A stretch of DNA of 64,000 nt from Adiantum capillus-veneris (taxonomy: Eukaryota > Streptophyta > Polypodiopsida > Polypodiales > Pteridaceae): assembly GCA_014529385.2 (NCBI GenBank), contig CM043953.1, positions 94,365,842 to 94,429,841 of the forward strand. Direction: 5' to 3'. This document shows, piece by piece, positions 46,800-58,211 of the stretch (the first letter of the stretch is position 1; every line of letters starts with the position of its first letter). The translations under genes were made by a program, and so were the position numbers. The notes below the pieces were generated by a model. The model was not told where the DNA came from and searched no databases. It saw only the letters and a program-made list of their open reading frames with translations.

Positions 46800-47330
46800 A
46801 TGTGTGTTGGTGTGGACATAATATTGGTCATTGACAATGATAGTGGGGATGCCAAAGTATTTTGTAATAGGTTTGGACACCCAATCAAGAAATGCAACAG
46901 GAACAAAAACTACAACAAACTGAACTGAAGAGAGAGGTAGAGATAGAAGTTGACATGAAGTGGCGGAACATTGCTTCCATATGCACTGGCCGTGAAGACG
47001 GACGCCCCTTTTCGGTATTTCCTTCTTTTTTGATGATTCGTGAAGTACAACGGTCAAGGAGCACCTCTGCAATTTATGCGGTCTAAACTCCTAGAGTAGG
47101 GTCCCAAGGCTCATATTTAAAGGCCCAAGGCCAAAAATATGAAAAGGTGGCGTCCATAGAGCAAGTCTCGAAAAATGCATTGTGAATTTTGGCATGGTTG
47201 TACACCATGTTACGTCATCAATTTCCAATGAGAAATTGGTTCTGGTCGTTTTCGTCCACTTTTGGGCACTTCAAAAGGTTCTTTTAAGTTTAAATGCTAT
47301 GTCATCACATTTGTGATGTTCCCCCTTCTT
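46800..47330. repeat. Dispersed repeat, copy 1
   Basis: Shares diverged blocks with 48360-48660: CTTGGACACCCAAG-like, GCTTCCATATGCACTGGCC-like and CGGTATTTCTTTCTTT-like segments in the same order. The type is unknown; it may be an LTR remnant. Confidence 0.5.
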
Positions 47331-48359
47331 CCCTCAATTACGATTGCAAAACAGACAAGGATAGAAATTAGCTCAGTAGATAGTGACTCTATGTACCCAT
47401 GTACTAGATTGCACATATCTAGCACTTGCACAAAGGCACCAATCACTGAATAGTCGCATAAAATTCACATCATTATGCATTTTGAGATCTCAAATATGAA
47501 TCATGATCATTGTAACCTATTTAGTGATCACATCTAGACCTTGTGGATCAGTTCACAGATGTGTTCTATTGAATATCATTACTATCATATTCACATTCCT
47601 TCTCAAATTTGATTGACATGCGAATGACCATCTCCATAAGACAATACATTCACAAAGCATGCATCTACACAAATCTTAATCCACATTGGATTTCGGATCT
47701 ACATTCACATAGTTGACATTGAACACTCATATGCAAAACAATGAAACTAGTCATGTTATCTATTCCAGAACTATCGATGCACATATCACTATCTAGCCAT
47801 CTCATCCTTGCGGAAGTTTTGATGCACCGAGATCATATCCAGTCATCTCATCTAGATAGAACTCTTGATGTACTAGGATTACATCCACAAATGACATAAA
47901 TCATTTAGCCATCACATCCCTATCGATAAATTTCTAACAAATATCTAGATGCATTGAATTTATCGTACCAATTATTAGTGTCCTCTCAAACAAACAAACG
48001 TTTGCAAGGATAAATCAATCTCTACTTCAATGTACATCTTTTCATAAAGTCATTCGGCAGGATACTATCACCCTATCAGTACCCTTAAAACCTCATGGAG
48101 AAATTAATGACTTCATTCCATCCAAGTAACTTGTGACAGAGGAGTGGAGTGGCTCTCCTCTTATGCAACGCACACCGCACGAGATTCAACGTGCAAATTT
48201 GACATGCACTTAAGGAATAGACGATGCTAAACCAAAAGCCTCAAGGTACAACTCTAGTAACTAAGGACAAGGTGCTGAGTCCTCCATCCACTTTGCATCA
48301 AGAGCCAAATAGTTCTAACTCTTGACCAAAATATTGGTGCACTAGCTTATCCTTCCTTG
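47331..48359. other. Non-coding DNA with recurring short phrases
   Basis: Phrases such as TCATCTCATC, CTTGATGCACTAGGATC and CATATCCAG recur here and at 48900-49010, suggesting an old tandem or element-derived sequence. No coding region recognised. Confidence 0.4.
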
Positions 48360-48434
48360 TGTTGAACAGGCTTGGACACCCAAGTGAGAAATCAATAGCA
48401 ACACGTGAACAGAAATAGCAGCAATCGAGCTTGA

Positions 48435-48472
<38 letters not shown>

Positions 48473-48800
48473 CAGACACAAAGCAGCAGAGTTCTGCTTC
48501 CAAATGCATTGGCCTCAAAGACTCGCACCCCTTTCGGTATTTCTTTCTTTATTGATGGTTTACAAAGTACTGCTGCCACAAGAGACCTCTCTGCAAGTAC
48601 ATGGATTCTCTGTAAGAGAAAGAGGCCCTGACCTTTCTTTGTAGGTAAACATGGCCCTAAAGACAAGGCGCCCCTAAAGCTAGTCAGTTCTGGAAACCTT
48701 GCTTTTCATTCGCAGTCTCCAAGGACAAAAGCTGCCGCAAGCCTTCCTTGCAAACATACATGGTAATTCATAAAATGCAGTGCATTTTTAAAGGGAAAGT
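48360..48800. repeat. Dispersed repeat, copy 2, with (CA)n
   Basis: Partner of 46800-47330, with a (CA)n expansion at 48439-48468. Confidence 0.5.
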
Positions 48801-49311
48801 GCCATGTCATCTTTTCTCTAGGTTAGGTATTTAAAAGTGTCCCTTTTGTCCACTGTCATAAAGCATGTAAGTTTACACCGAAGACTCAGATGCAAGCAAT
48901 TAATAGTCATCTCATCTAGTGTAGAACTATTGATGCACCTCGATCATTGTCTAGCCATGAGATACATTCTAAACTCTTGATGCACTAGGATCAATATCCA
49001 GTTCATAGTAATGGGAAACAAGGGGGAACACCATTTTTTTGGAGAGAAATGGGAAATGCTTGAAAAAATGGGGAAATCTGTTCCTTCGAGGGGGGGACAA
49101 CGGGGAATCGTGGTTCCCCTCAAGGGAAAGGGGAAATGAAAATTTAGATGGCATTTTTTCCTAGTTAAGGAGCCATTCTGTGGAGGGTTTACTACAGTGA
49201 ATATTCAAGATTATGTTAGGTGGCATGAACTGGCCTTGTTTTTAAACATTGTGGTGGCTTAAGTGGGAGGTTCTTTAAATATTGTGTGGGTAGATTTGTG
49301 GCTAGATTCGT

Positions 49312-49314
<3 letters not shown>

Positions 49315-49407
<93 letters not shown>
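49315..49407. repeat. Compound (CT)n(CA)n microsatellite
   Basis: CT run to 49344, then a CA run to 49407, uninterrupted. Confidence 0.97.
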
Positions 49408-49409
<2 letters not shown>

Positions 49410-49524
49410 CACATAGCGTATACGTTACAAATTATGTTTTTTCGACAAAGATGAAGTTTAAGTATACACATGATGTGTATATCAAGTTTCACAAATGAAG
49501 CAATGCATGCACATGGGATGAGGT

Positions 49525-49725
49525 TGATGAACAAGGAGATGGAGGTGATGAAGAGAATGTCAATGAAGAAACAATTGATGAGGAAGATGAGGATTTGTCT
49601 TAGAATGAAGATACCCACCATTAGTGTTCCTTAGACCTTAACATATGAAAGACTGTGAACAAGGAGATGAAGGTGATGAAGAGAATGTCAATTAAAAAAC
49701 ACTTGATGAGGCAAATGACAACAGG
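49525..49725 (+). repeat. Duplicated acidic-coding segment
   Basis: The phrase TGAACAAGGAGATGGAGGTG...GAAGAGAATGTCAAT occurs twice (about 49528 and 49657). The first copy reads as an Asp/Glu-rich tail ending at a TAG near 49602. It could be the end of a lost coding region, but no start or domain is seen. Confidence 0.35.
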
Positions 49726-50267
49726 GATGTAGAAGGGCGTTAAATACAAGGGTTAAATGATGCTTGCTTTGTTAGAAATCAGCAAACAAAATTCGACAAC
49801 AAACGAAATTCAACAGTTGTGTGTATATTGCAGTCTCGATTTCATTGCCCATGTGAAGCAAAAATTTCAGTTGCGTGTATATTGTAGTCTCGATTTCATG
49901 CATTTATTTTTTGTGAATCTTTGCATACGAGCAATGCATCCGAGTTCACTTCTGAAGGTGACTTCAAATATTGATCTCTTATTGACTTTGTTACCTGCAC
50001 AAGTTTGAGGCAACCTGAGATCACAAGTAATTGTACATTATGTTTGAGGCAACCTGAGATAACAATATTCATTGAGTAAACGCTCATTTAACAGAGCCTT
50101 GAGGAGACTGTCTTTTAGTTGACTCTATAAAAATTTCTTCATATTGTGGCAGTTAACCAAAAGGGATTTCTCAATATTGACAATAATAATGTCAACCAAA
50201 CTCAAAACCATCGTTTAACTGTAACACAAACCAACCTTTAAAGTAAAATAATGGGGCTTATTTTACC

Positions 50268-50432
50268 TGAATGATGCCCGTCAGGGTACTTATTTCTCAG
50301 CTCTTCTCGAGCTTTTGCAGTATTTAGATTCTTATCAACTGTTAATTGTGTGGCCAGGATGTAACCATTTGCACTCATGATAGCTCTCCCCAGTGAATTG
50401 AGTAAACTCTCCTTGAAGCATTTGGTAGTTAC
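50268..50432 (-). CDS. Possible internal exon of an unknown gene
   Basis: An open segment of about 55 codons (reading MVTTKCFKESLLNSLGRAIM and onward) lies between an acceptor-like TTCCAG and a donor-like CAG/GTAAAATAAG. I do not recognise the protein. Neighbouring exons were not found; this is inference from splice-site context and an unbiased amino-acid composition. Confidence 0.35.
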
Positions 50433-50544
50433 CATCTGGAATTTGTGCATGTATATGTATATTTAAATAGTGTATGTCTATGGTACACAGTGTCTAGTTT
50501 CTATGTTCGATATCTATATCTATATTGAGGAAGGAAGGGTGTTG

Positions 50545-50548
<4 letters not shown>

Positions 50549-50592
<44 letters not shown>
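50549..50592. repeat. (GA)n microsatellite
   Basis: An uninterrupted GA run of 44 bp. Confidence 0.97.
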
Positions 50593-50598
<6 letters not shown>

Positions 50599-51066
50599 TC
50601 TATATCTATATCTATATTGAGATCCTTGAGGTTGATAATGTGTAACGTTGAGAGTGTGGGGTTTGTTTTTCTAGATGATGATGCAAAATCAAAAGGAATT
50701 GACACTAATATCTCTTTCAAGTTGCAAAACTGCGAGGCAAGGAGTTAGAGAGTAACCGTTAACTGAAAATTGCACTCAAGTTCAACTTTTTGGGCTTCAA
50801 GATCAAGTTAGTCGAGCGTCTCTCTTTTAGGATGAAAATTGTGCATGCATGTTTGTTTTTTTGAGAGAGTACGAAAGTGTGCATGTGAACATGCTCTTTG
50901 TTTAGTACTTCATCATACAATGAGTGTGGTGTAGTATAATGAGTGTGATGTACAATGAGCGTGTTTTTGAGAGAGTACAAAAACATGCATGTCAACAAGC
51001 TCTTATTTAAAGTGTTGTGCCATTCAATACTTCTTTGTATGTGATGAATTTATTTGTTTAAAAAAA

Positions 51067-51177
51067 CATAGCTTGTTGACATGCAATCTTTTGACATGGA
51101 TTTGCTCTTGTCATTTTATATAAAAAAGACATAGCTTGACATGCAATCTTTTAACATGGTTTTGCCCTTGTCATTTT
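51067..51177. repeat. Two-copy tandem duplication
   Basis: About 49 bp (ACATAGCTTG...CTTGTCATTTT) is present at 51067-51116 and again at 51129-51177 with few changes. Confidence 0.75.
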
Positions 51178-51210
51178 TGGGTCTTTTTGTCATTTTGTAC
51201 ATCTTACAAG

Positions 51211-51470
51211 CATTGAAGAAAAGAAATACCACTCTTGGAAAATCATCCATTCCATTGGCAATTGTGCCATGTGATAGCACACAAGAAGCTTCTCATTCCA
51301 TGCCTGTGAATGAGAGCACTCATTCAGTTCAGCAGAATTCACTCATAAATACAGAGTTGGAAGAAGGAAATAAACAAGGAGAACCTCCTAGCAATGTAGA
51401 TCCTCAAGAGGAGCAACAAAAGGAAGAAGATGTTGATTTAGACAAGGCTGTAAGAGCAGGGGAAACTAGG
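51211..51470 (+). CDS. Possible exon, hydrophilic Glu/Gln-rich
   Basis: An open stretch reading LKKRNTTLGKSSIPL and onward to DKAVRAGETR. It lies between an acceptor-like pyrimidine stretch ending TTACAAG and a donor-like AGG/GTATGAG. Translation upstream in the same frame gives a hydrophobic stretch, which could instead make this a short membrane-anchored protein starting near 51156. No family recognised. Confidence 0.35.
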
Positions 51471-51604
51471 GTATGAGAGTCCACCACCGAACCACCCTTT
51501 TTAATAGGCAAGCCCCTGGCCCTTTGCCCTAATTGGACTCCCTGTTCCACATCGCCTAGCCCGGCCCTGCCCTTGTCTAGTCCGGCCTTGCCGGTGTCCT
51601 GACA
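51471..51604 (-). repeat. LTR end of a gypsy-type element
   Basis: On the minus strand TGTCAGGACACCGGC begins at 51604 immediately after a purine tract. The LTR is GC-rich and its other edge is not seen. Confidence 0.45.
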
Positions 51605-51640
51605 TTACTCCCCCCTTAAGAAGAGTTTTCGTCCTCGAAA
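51605..51640 (-). other. Polypurine tract and pol end of that element
   Basis: The minus strand reads CGAGGACGAAAACTCTTC, then a TTAAGGGGGGAGTAA purine tract next to the LTR, the usual end of gypsy pol. Confidence 0.5.
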
Positions 51641-54600
51641 AAAAAAGTGGGAGACTTCTTCTTAAGAACACTAATGTTTTCTCAAGTGGCATCCTTCATG
51701 GATCCAACGGAACCTGCTACAGTAGGAGGTTCAATGAAACCAAGATTAATATCTTGATTTTCTACATTGTTGTCCATTTGCAACCATCTGATGGTACCGG
51801 TTCCAATCCAAACATAGTGTGTAGACTCCATTTAGAACGCTCATGAGCATGGTAAACAAGCTTATCACAACTAAGATGTACCAAAAAGAGTACCTCTTGT
51901 CACTTTTCATGAAAGTAACTTGCTAACATAACTCATCAGCCAAGTTTAAGTCCTTGACTTGTTCTCAAATTGCATCAGTAAACATCCCCACCCTAACGAG
52001 TGTGAAGGTTGAGAACCTGATTTATACATGAAGAGACTACTGAGTCGCAACATGCATTAACTGATAGTAAGTAAACTCCAAGAAGAGCAATAAATGCTTA
52101 CTAATTGGATCCGTGGTGCTAACGTACGCACTTGCATATCCTTTAGCACAAGATTACACTTTGTAATCTGCATATCCCCGTGGATAAGTGACAGTACTGA
52201 GGTGTGTTTTCCCCACGGTTTACAGCCAGACTTTACAGATGGCTGGTAAACGAGATAACAATATCGTACCACATTGCTGAAGAATCAACAGTGGAATGAA
52301 TAACCCTCATGGTTAACTTGAAAAATCTACAAGTATCCAAACCGAGCCATGACCTCTGTTGGTGATTGGTAGACCTAAAAAGTAATCTCATAGAGATACT
52401 TCACTTAGAGTGCAAAATGATTCCTAAGCAACAACTTGAGGAATATGCATGCCGTTCCAAATCAGCCTTTGCTAAACACTAGGGCCCATAACACCTAGTG
52501 TGCAAGCATTTAGCAAAAAACAGATCCGAACCTATATATCCATGGTAATCCTTGCCAATACTTATGGAAAATGTGATGCACCTGCACACATTAAAAAGGA
52601 ATGTAAATAGGTTTGAAAAGAAACTAAATACTTTCAGTTGCAATCTTGTGCCAGCCTTGCTGATACGTCTGAACCATAATAGAAGGTGAAACATGGATCA
52701 CTTCTAGGTACAAACAATGAAACTTTTTCATTAACAACTTAGAGCCTTGCTATATGTATAAACAACCATCTGTAATGTTGTTTAGTGATACTTGTACGTG
52801 AACAAGTCATTCTAAGTATCCGACAAATTATTATTTTTTGGCCATTAAAATTGCTCCTGATACGTTGTTTTGAAAATGGTCTAGAAAACAGATTTGACCA
52901 GCACGTAATTGGACTTTGTCGTGACACATAATTGAAATAATGGTGCCAATGTCAGTCCAGAGACTCATATTCTCCACATGTGGAATATGTCTCATGTGAG
53001 GATGTATAAAAAACAACATCCGTCAAGTACAAGATGTACTTGTGTGTGGAGGTAACTCTAAACACTCTGTGACCGACAAGAGTGGGAGGGACCCTCATTC
53101 ATTGGTCCACACTGGCTAAACCGAAATCCTTGAGTTCTTAGACCATGTTGTATCCCATGTGACAACATGTGCCAAATTGAACCCTACAAGTAGTTTCGTA
53201 ACAGCATAAGGTAGAAAGATAGATTGGACACTTGACCCAAAATACTTTGTGCCGACATGCCCTTGGCATGGCTCTGTAACATTCAAGCGTACTTATATGT
53301 CTTGAAAAACCAAGCAAAGCATACTAAAAATGAAATAACACCAAATCAATAGATGTGTACCTGGAGATTTAAACGTAATGTTCACTTACCCGTATTCAAA
53401 TGGAGAGGAGCACGTCTCCTACCTGAAAAAACAAACAACATTGCACTGGGAACGCTTGCTGTTGCCTTTGCAATCCAAGCCCTTGGATTAGAATCTACGT
53501 AGTCAAACGCCTTAGTAAGACCCTTTGTAGAACTGCGCAACTAGCAGGTAACGGTAACCAACCTAGTTAACCGTGTACAGAATGAGGATAATCAACTTAA
53601 AAAGTTGATTTTTTCCGCTACCGCATGGTAGATTGCGGAATTCTTTGCTTGAAAGTATAAAAGATCAAAATGTGATCCTCAATGCGTATGTGGTGATTTA
53701 ATAAACACCCGCTGGGTCATACCCCAAAACTGTGATGCCATAGATATTCGTAGTGCTATAGAGAGAGCAAGAAATCCACACAAGTGAGATGCCTAGTTCA
53801 TATCAATAGCCATGCTGTCTCAACTGTTTGCTGCCTCTAGACTCCATGGTATAGATCACCTGATGTAAGTGCAAGAGTATCAAAAACTCAACTTGAGCAT
53901 CGCACTAGAAACATATAGTGCAAAAGTGACAACCTAATCCTCCGAAATGACAACACTCTTGCTCGTCCATTAACATCAAGATGTTCGATGTGTACTCCAC
54001 TGGGCAAATCTGTTCGATCCTAAGAACAATCACCCAAGGAATGCCAATAGTTGGGTCTTACCCAAGATCTAACAATGGCTCTTGGCCAACCTGTGTATGG
54101 CTCCTAGCTCTTACGGCAATTAGTGTTCAATCGATAAACCGATGAAAACTAATGTGAATGGAATCTTGGCCCATTTTTAGCTGAGAGTTAGAGCAACTTG
54201 GCTCATACTGACTCCCAAACAAAACATGTATGAAAGGCTTCTTAGAAATTTTTCATTATTCTTGAGAGAAATAAGAGAAAGAGAGAGAAGAAGAGCATGC
54301 TGGGCTGAGGAACTTTTCTTAAATTTGTAGAGTGTGTGCCTGGAATGTGTGCTCTTAGACATCTTATGCCTGAATTGCTGCTTATCCTATAAGCATACCA
54401 CAATCTATCGGTACGACGCTCTCATCAAGAGAGGCAACGAAAAACATAAGTCAAATCTTGACCATCTACCGTGTATGGGCCGTGACTGTAAATGACTTGA
54501 ATAGGGCCCCTTGCCGGTGAATCTAGTCAAAATTTTAGGTTCTTTGTAGTGTTGGTGTGTGTTGATAGCAACCAAAAATCATTTTAAACAATCCATCCGC

Positions 54601-55124
54601 AGTCTGTCCTTGACAGAGTTGCGAGTGTGTTAGCGGAAGCGGTAGAATTGGATCCACTTCACTAGCATGCCTTGCATGAAGAATTGTAAGCCCTTGCAGA
54701 GAGTGATGGCCTCAACCGTGAGAACCAAAACTATAAGTACCATGACTTGATCAAGATTGCTTTGAAGCGGTGATTGAAACGTCCCTTGTGCAAATGAAGC
54801 CATATTATCAATGTTTTCTCCCTCTTTGGGACTCTGAAAGCAATCTCCTCGGGTAATCTTCTTAGTTTGCTTCAAGGTGCGCCCTCCATGAGAGCTTAAA
54901 CATTTATAGTGGCACTTTCTAGACCCGACTACAAGCTATTCTCTCCGCAAATAAAACCGAGACCAAGACTGTGCCTTCAAAGGATTTTGAAAATTTTGTA
55001 CAACAAGTCGGAGATTTGCCGTGATTGCCTTGGAAATTTGTCCTCAAATGCTCAATGCGGAATCTCAGCTACATGCAAATCTCATAGTGCTGAATTCATC
55101 TGAGTACCTGTTGCACTCAATGCA
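51641..55124. other. Long non-coding stretch, probably old element interior
   Basis: No frame above 100 codons and no recognised motif. Its position next to an LTR and polypurine tract suggests a non-autonomous or badly decayed retroelement interior. A GKGPYSS reading near 54500 on the minus strand resembles an integrase GPY segment but is too weak to call. Confidence 0.4.
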
Positions 55125-56057
55125 TGTTAGAAGCTGGACATACCCCACGGCAACTAACTACTCGGAAGATTATTATTTTTTGTAATTATTCATTCATTGA
55201 GGAAAACCTGATTTTCACCTTGTAAATATTAGGACTTACAGAAGTTTCCAGATTGTATCCCAGTTTTGATAGTTAGATTGAGTAGTTGGTTGATTTTGGA
55301 ACTTTAGGGTTTGAGAATTGTAAGGTATATATACCACTTTTTGACCTTAATGAAAGGACCTTTTGTCATTTAAAAAAAAATAAGTTTTGAAGTCTGTGAG
55401 TGAGCATATTGTGTACGAGAGAGAGTGTGAGCTTCATCTTGACGCTACGTGTGCACCGGTGGTCGGAATTGAGTGCGGAGAAGTGCAGTGTGTTGCCCCC
55501 GACGAGAGCTACGCGCCGATACCTACATTGCGCGCATACGGTCCAGTTTTGCGAGCTCCTTCTACGAGCTTCATCTGGTGTTTTGGTGAGCATACGTTGT
55601 CCGATTTTGCATTGCAGCATATCCACGCGTTCACATTGAGTAGAGCTACACATTAGGCACTTTAGATTTCAGAAACGAAGACCTGTAAATTTCGGCCAGA
55701 CATTCTACGTGATTTTGCACAGGGTGTTTTGGGTTGGGGTTTTGGTTCATAGACCTTAGGGAGAGCGACCTATTGGTGTTAGTAGGGTCTCCTTCAAGTT
55801 CTATGGTGTTTCAAGATTGTTTGATGGGTGTTCGGCTCTAGAAAGCGTTGTAGGAAGTTTCCTCTTATGCACTCTTGAAGGCTGTGACTTAGACAATTGG
55901 TAGAGACCTCTGTAGGAATTAGTTAGGAGTCGGTCGAGTGTAGGTTGACACCTTATGCTTGCTTCCATGCGCCTGCGGGTCGATCTTCATCCTTAGCTGA
56001 CATTATATGTTAGGTGAGTTCTTGCTGTGCTGATGTCCGTCGCGGCGTATCCGTCCA
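55125..56057 (+). repeat. Candidate 5' LTR of the palindrome-carrying gypsy
   Basis: It starts TGTTAGAAGCTGG and ends near CCGTCCA, four bases before a primer site. A TATA-like TATATATA lies at 55326-55333. No second LTR is available to confirm the left edge. Confidence 0.5.
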
Positions 56058-56061
56058 ATAT

Positions 56062-56079
56062 TGGCGCCGCTGCCGGGGA
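56062..56079 (+). other. Primer binding site, tRNA-Asp type
   Basis: TGGCGCCGCTGCCGGGGA, one base from the TGGCGCCGTTGCCGGGGA site used by many plant Athila/Tat gypsy elements and complementary to tRNA-Asp. Confidence 0.85.
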
Positions 56080-56611
56080 CGAAAACCTTTTGTAGGTGAC
56101 CGAGACTAATCCTTGAGGATTGGGATTTTTGGCTTGCCAAAAGTCTTGTTTTACATTTAGATAGGATCACAGGATATGGTGGAGGACTCTCTAGGTCCTA
56201 GAGGGAGTCTAGGAAGCGTGTGTCTGGCCTAGATCCTTTGACTTAGGTATTAGGTAGACCAAGATAGTTTTAGGTAGTAGTCGAGTTCTTGAGTAGGAGT
56301 TGGAGTGGTAGAAGCGGTGAGAGGAGAGCTTGAGAGTCCGGAAAGGCCAAAAAGCAACCAAAACACCATTATCACCATTTTACATGATAAGTAGGAGTAG
56401 AGTAAGTAGGACATTATGATTCAGGATCTAGAGCATTTCATGCATGTATACTTGCTTGGTAAAATCATCACAAGTTTGTAAAAGACGCAAAAAGACGCAA
56501 AAGTGTGTTTGAAAGCCTAAAAGAAATCCAAAAGTTACTGTGAGTGTTTCTGATAGAGCTACAGAGCATCAGGAGCATTTCTGTCAGAAAAAAAATTAAT
56601 TTCAAGCCAGG

Positions 56612-57466
56612 AGACATCCTACGCGTAGGATGTCTACAGGCTAATTTGGTGGGAATTTTGAGATTTTGAGTTGACCATTGTGTTCAGAAGGTGGGGTTTA
56701 CCCTAATTTTAACTGGAAAGTGGAAATTTGACCATATCTTGACAGGATAAGGCCAGATGGACTGAAATTGCCAGACATCCTACCCAAATTGTGCCAAAAC
56801 ATTATTTTGAGATCAAAACCATAAAATGGCTGAGCATGTCTTGCATGATATATTGAGTGACTGAGAGGGGTTTCACCTCATTTGGGTGAGAAAATTTGGT
56901 TCAAAGCAGACTTTAGCACTTTTGACTGAAAAAGGCACGAACAGCTAAAATTGGGGACCTTTGAAATCCAAACCAAAATCTAAGCATACCATTGGGTTAC
57001 TGACATCAAGGGGAAACTGTGGGTCAAGTCTGGGGTCAAACATGCCAAATAGACATCCTACGCGTAGGATGTCTTCTGTGTGATTTTGAACTTCAAACCA
57101 AATTTTGAGTATACCAAAGTGATCAGCAACTCAAGGGGAGCCTGTGCTTTGAGTTTGAAGCCATTCTGATGAAAAATATATCCTACGCGTAGGATGTCTA
57201 AAGTAAGAAATTGAAGCCAGACATTGACAGTGGGCATAGCAAGGTGTTGTATAGCCTAAAGCAAGCCTCCTAGTCAATTTTGGTCCAAATTGGAGTTGAT
57301 TAGACTGAGCAACAGGCTGTCGGAACAGATTTCTGACTCATTGACCAGCTAATAGGTGTCCAAATCAAAAAGTAAAAACAATTGTAGACTCAGCACATCA
57401 AGGGGAAACCATAGTGCAAAAATCCAGGCAAAACTAAGCAGGACACATCCTACGCGTAGGATGTCT
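56612..57466 (+). repeat. Palindrome tandem array B
   Basis: 24-bp palindromes at 56612-56635 and 57051-57074 (perfect), 57176-57199 (inner 14 bp and right arm intact) and 57443-57466 (one change), plus a degenerate half near 56773. The 57051 to 57176 step is 125 bp, as in array A. Intervening DNA aligns unit by unit with the reverse complement of array A but is clearly more diverged. Confidence 0.9.
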
Positions 57467-57984
57467 ATTGGGGCTTACTGAAGAGAAAATTTGATTGGGC
57501 TTAGACAGTGAGCTTCCATTTGGCTTAAGGGTTCCAGAAATTCTTTCAGAAGTGAATTTGGACCTTGTTTGTCCATTTGACGGAGCAAAGACTGAATTCA
57601 GACTTTTTCGCGTAAATTGACCAACATCCGAGGGAAGCACAGTTCCAGAATAGCAGACCTAATCCAGAACATCAGCATTGTATAAAATACAATAGTGGTT
57701 GAGATTAACTCTCCAGTTATACCAATCATTACTAAGATAACCTCTAGCAGATAAATGCTTTGATTCGATTGCCAAAATAAAACGCTTGTGTACAGGTATC
57801 TTCAAAATTAAGCAAGAAGTTGTGCGGAGACTAATCCTTTGCCAGGTGAGTGGTTGGATTTGTGATAAATTGCATTGATAAGTTTGATGAATTTAAGATC
57901 AGGAAGATACATTGTTAGAGACCAGAAGGTGGCAGGTGACCAAGGTAGCTTAGTGTCCACCGAAGAGAGTGTAACTCATGCAAG

Positions 57985-58152
57985 GTTGTATGTGGTTGTG
58001 GGAGAGTATATGCCCTCTCATGCTTGGTCCACCTCTCTCTCTCTCTCTCTCTCGTAAATTATTTAATTTTATATCATCTGGACATGTTTCCTCTTTTTCC
58101 TCTTTGAAAGAAAGAACTTAATTATTTAATTTTACGCATCTAAATTCTCCGC
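57985..58152 (-). repeat. Chromovirus LTR fragment
   Basis: Matches about 42200-42350 of the chromovirus LTR, including GGGAGAGTAT, GCTTGGTCCACC, a (CT)n tract and CCTCTTTTTCCTCTTTGA. Confidence 0.8.
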
Positions 58153-58211
58153 TAGCACCAATTATTGAGGAAGGTAGCGATACTGACACTTCGTCAGACA
58201 AATCTTTCTTC

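Larger units (their letters stand above)
56080..58211 (+). other. Leader of the palindrome-carrying gypsy
   Basis: About 2.1 kb between primer site and gag, with no coding domain. It holds palindrome array B (56612-57466) and a chromovirus LTR fragment (57985-58152). Confidence 0.7.

Noticed and set aside
49216-49621. Open frames over the compound microsatellite
   Set aside because: Repeat translation only.
54470-54560. Integrase GPY motif on the minus strand
   Set aside because: Only a short GKGPYSS reading with no flanking integrase similarity.
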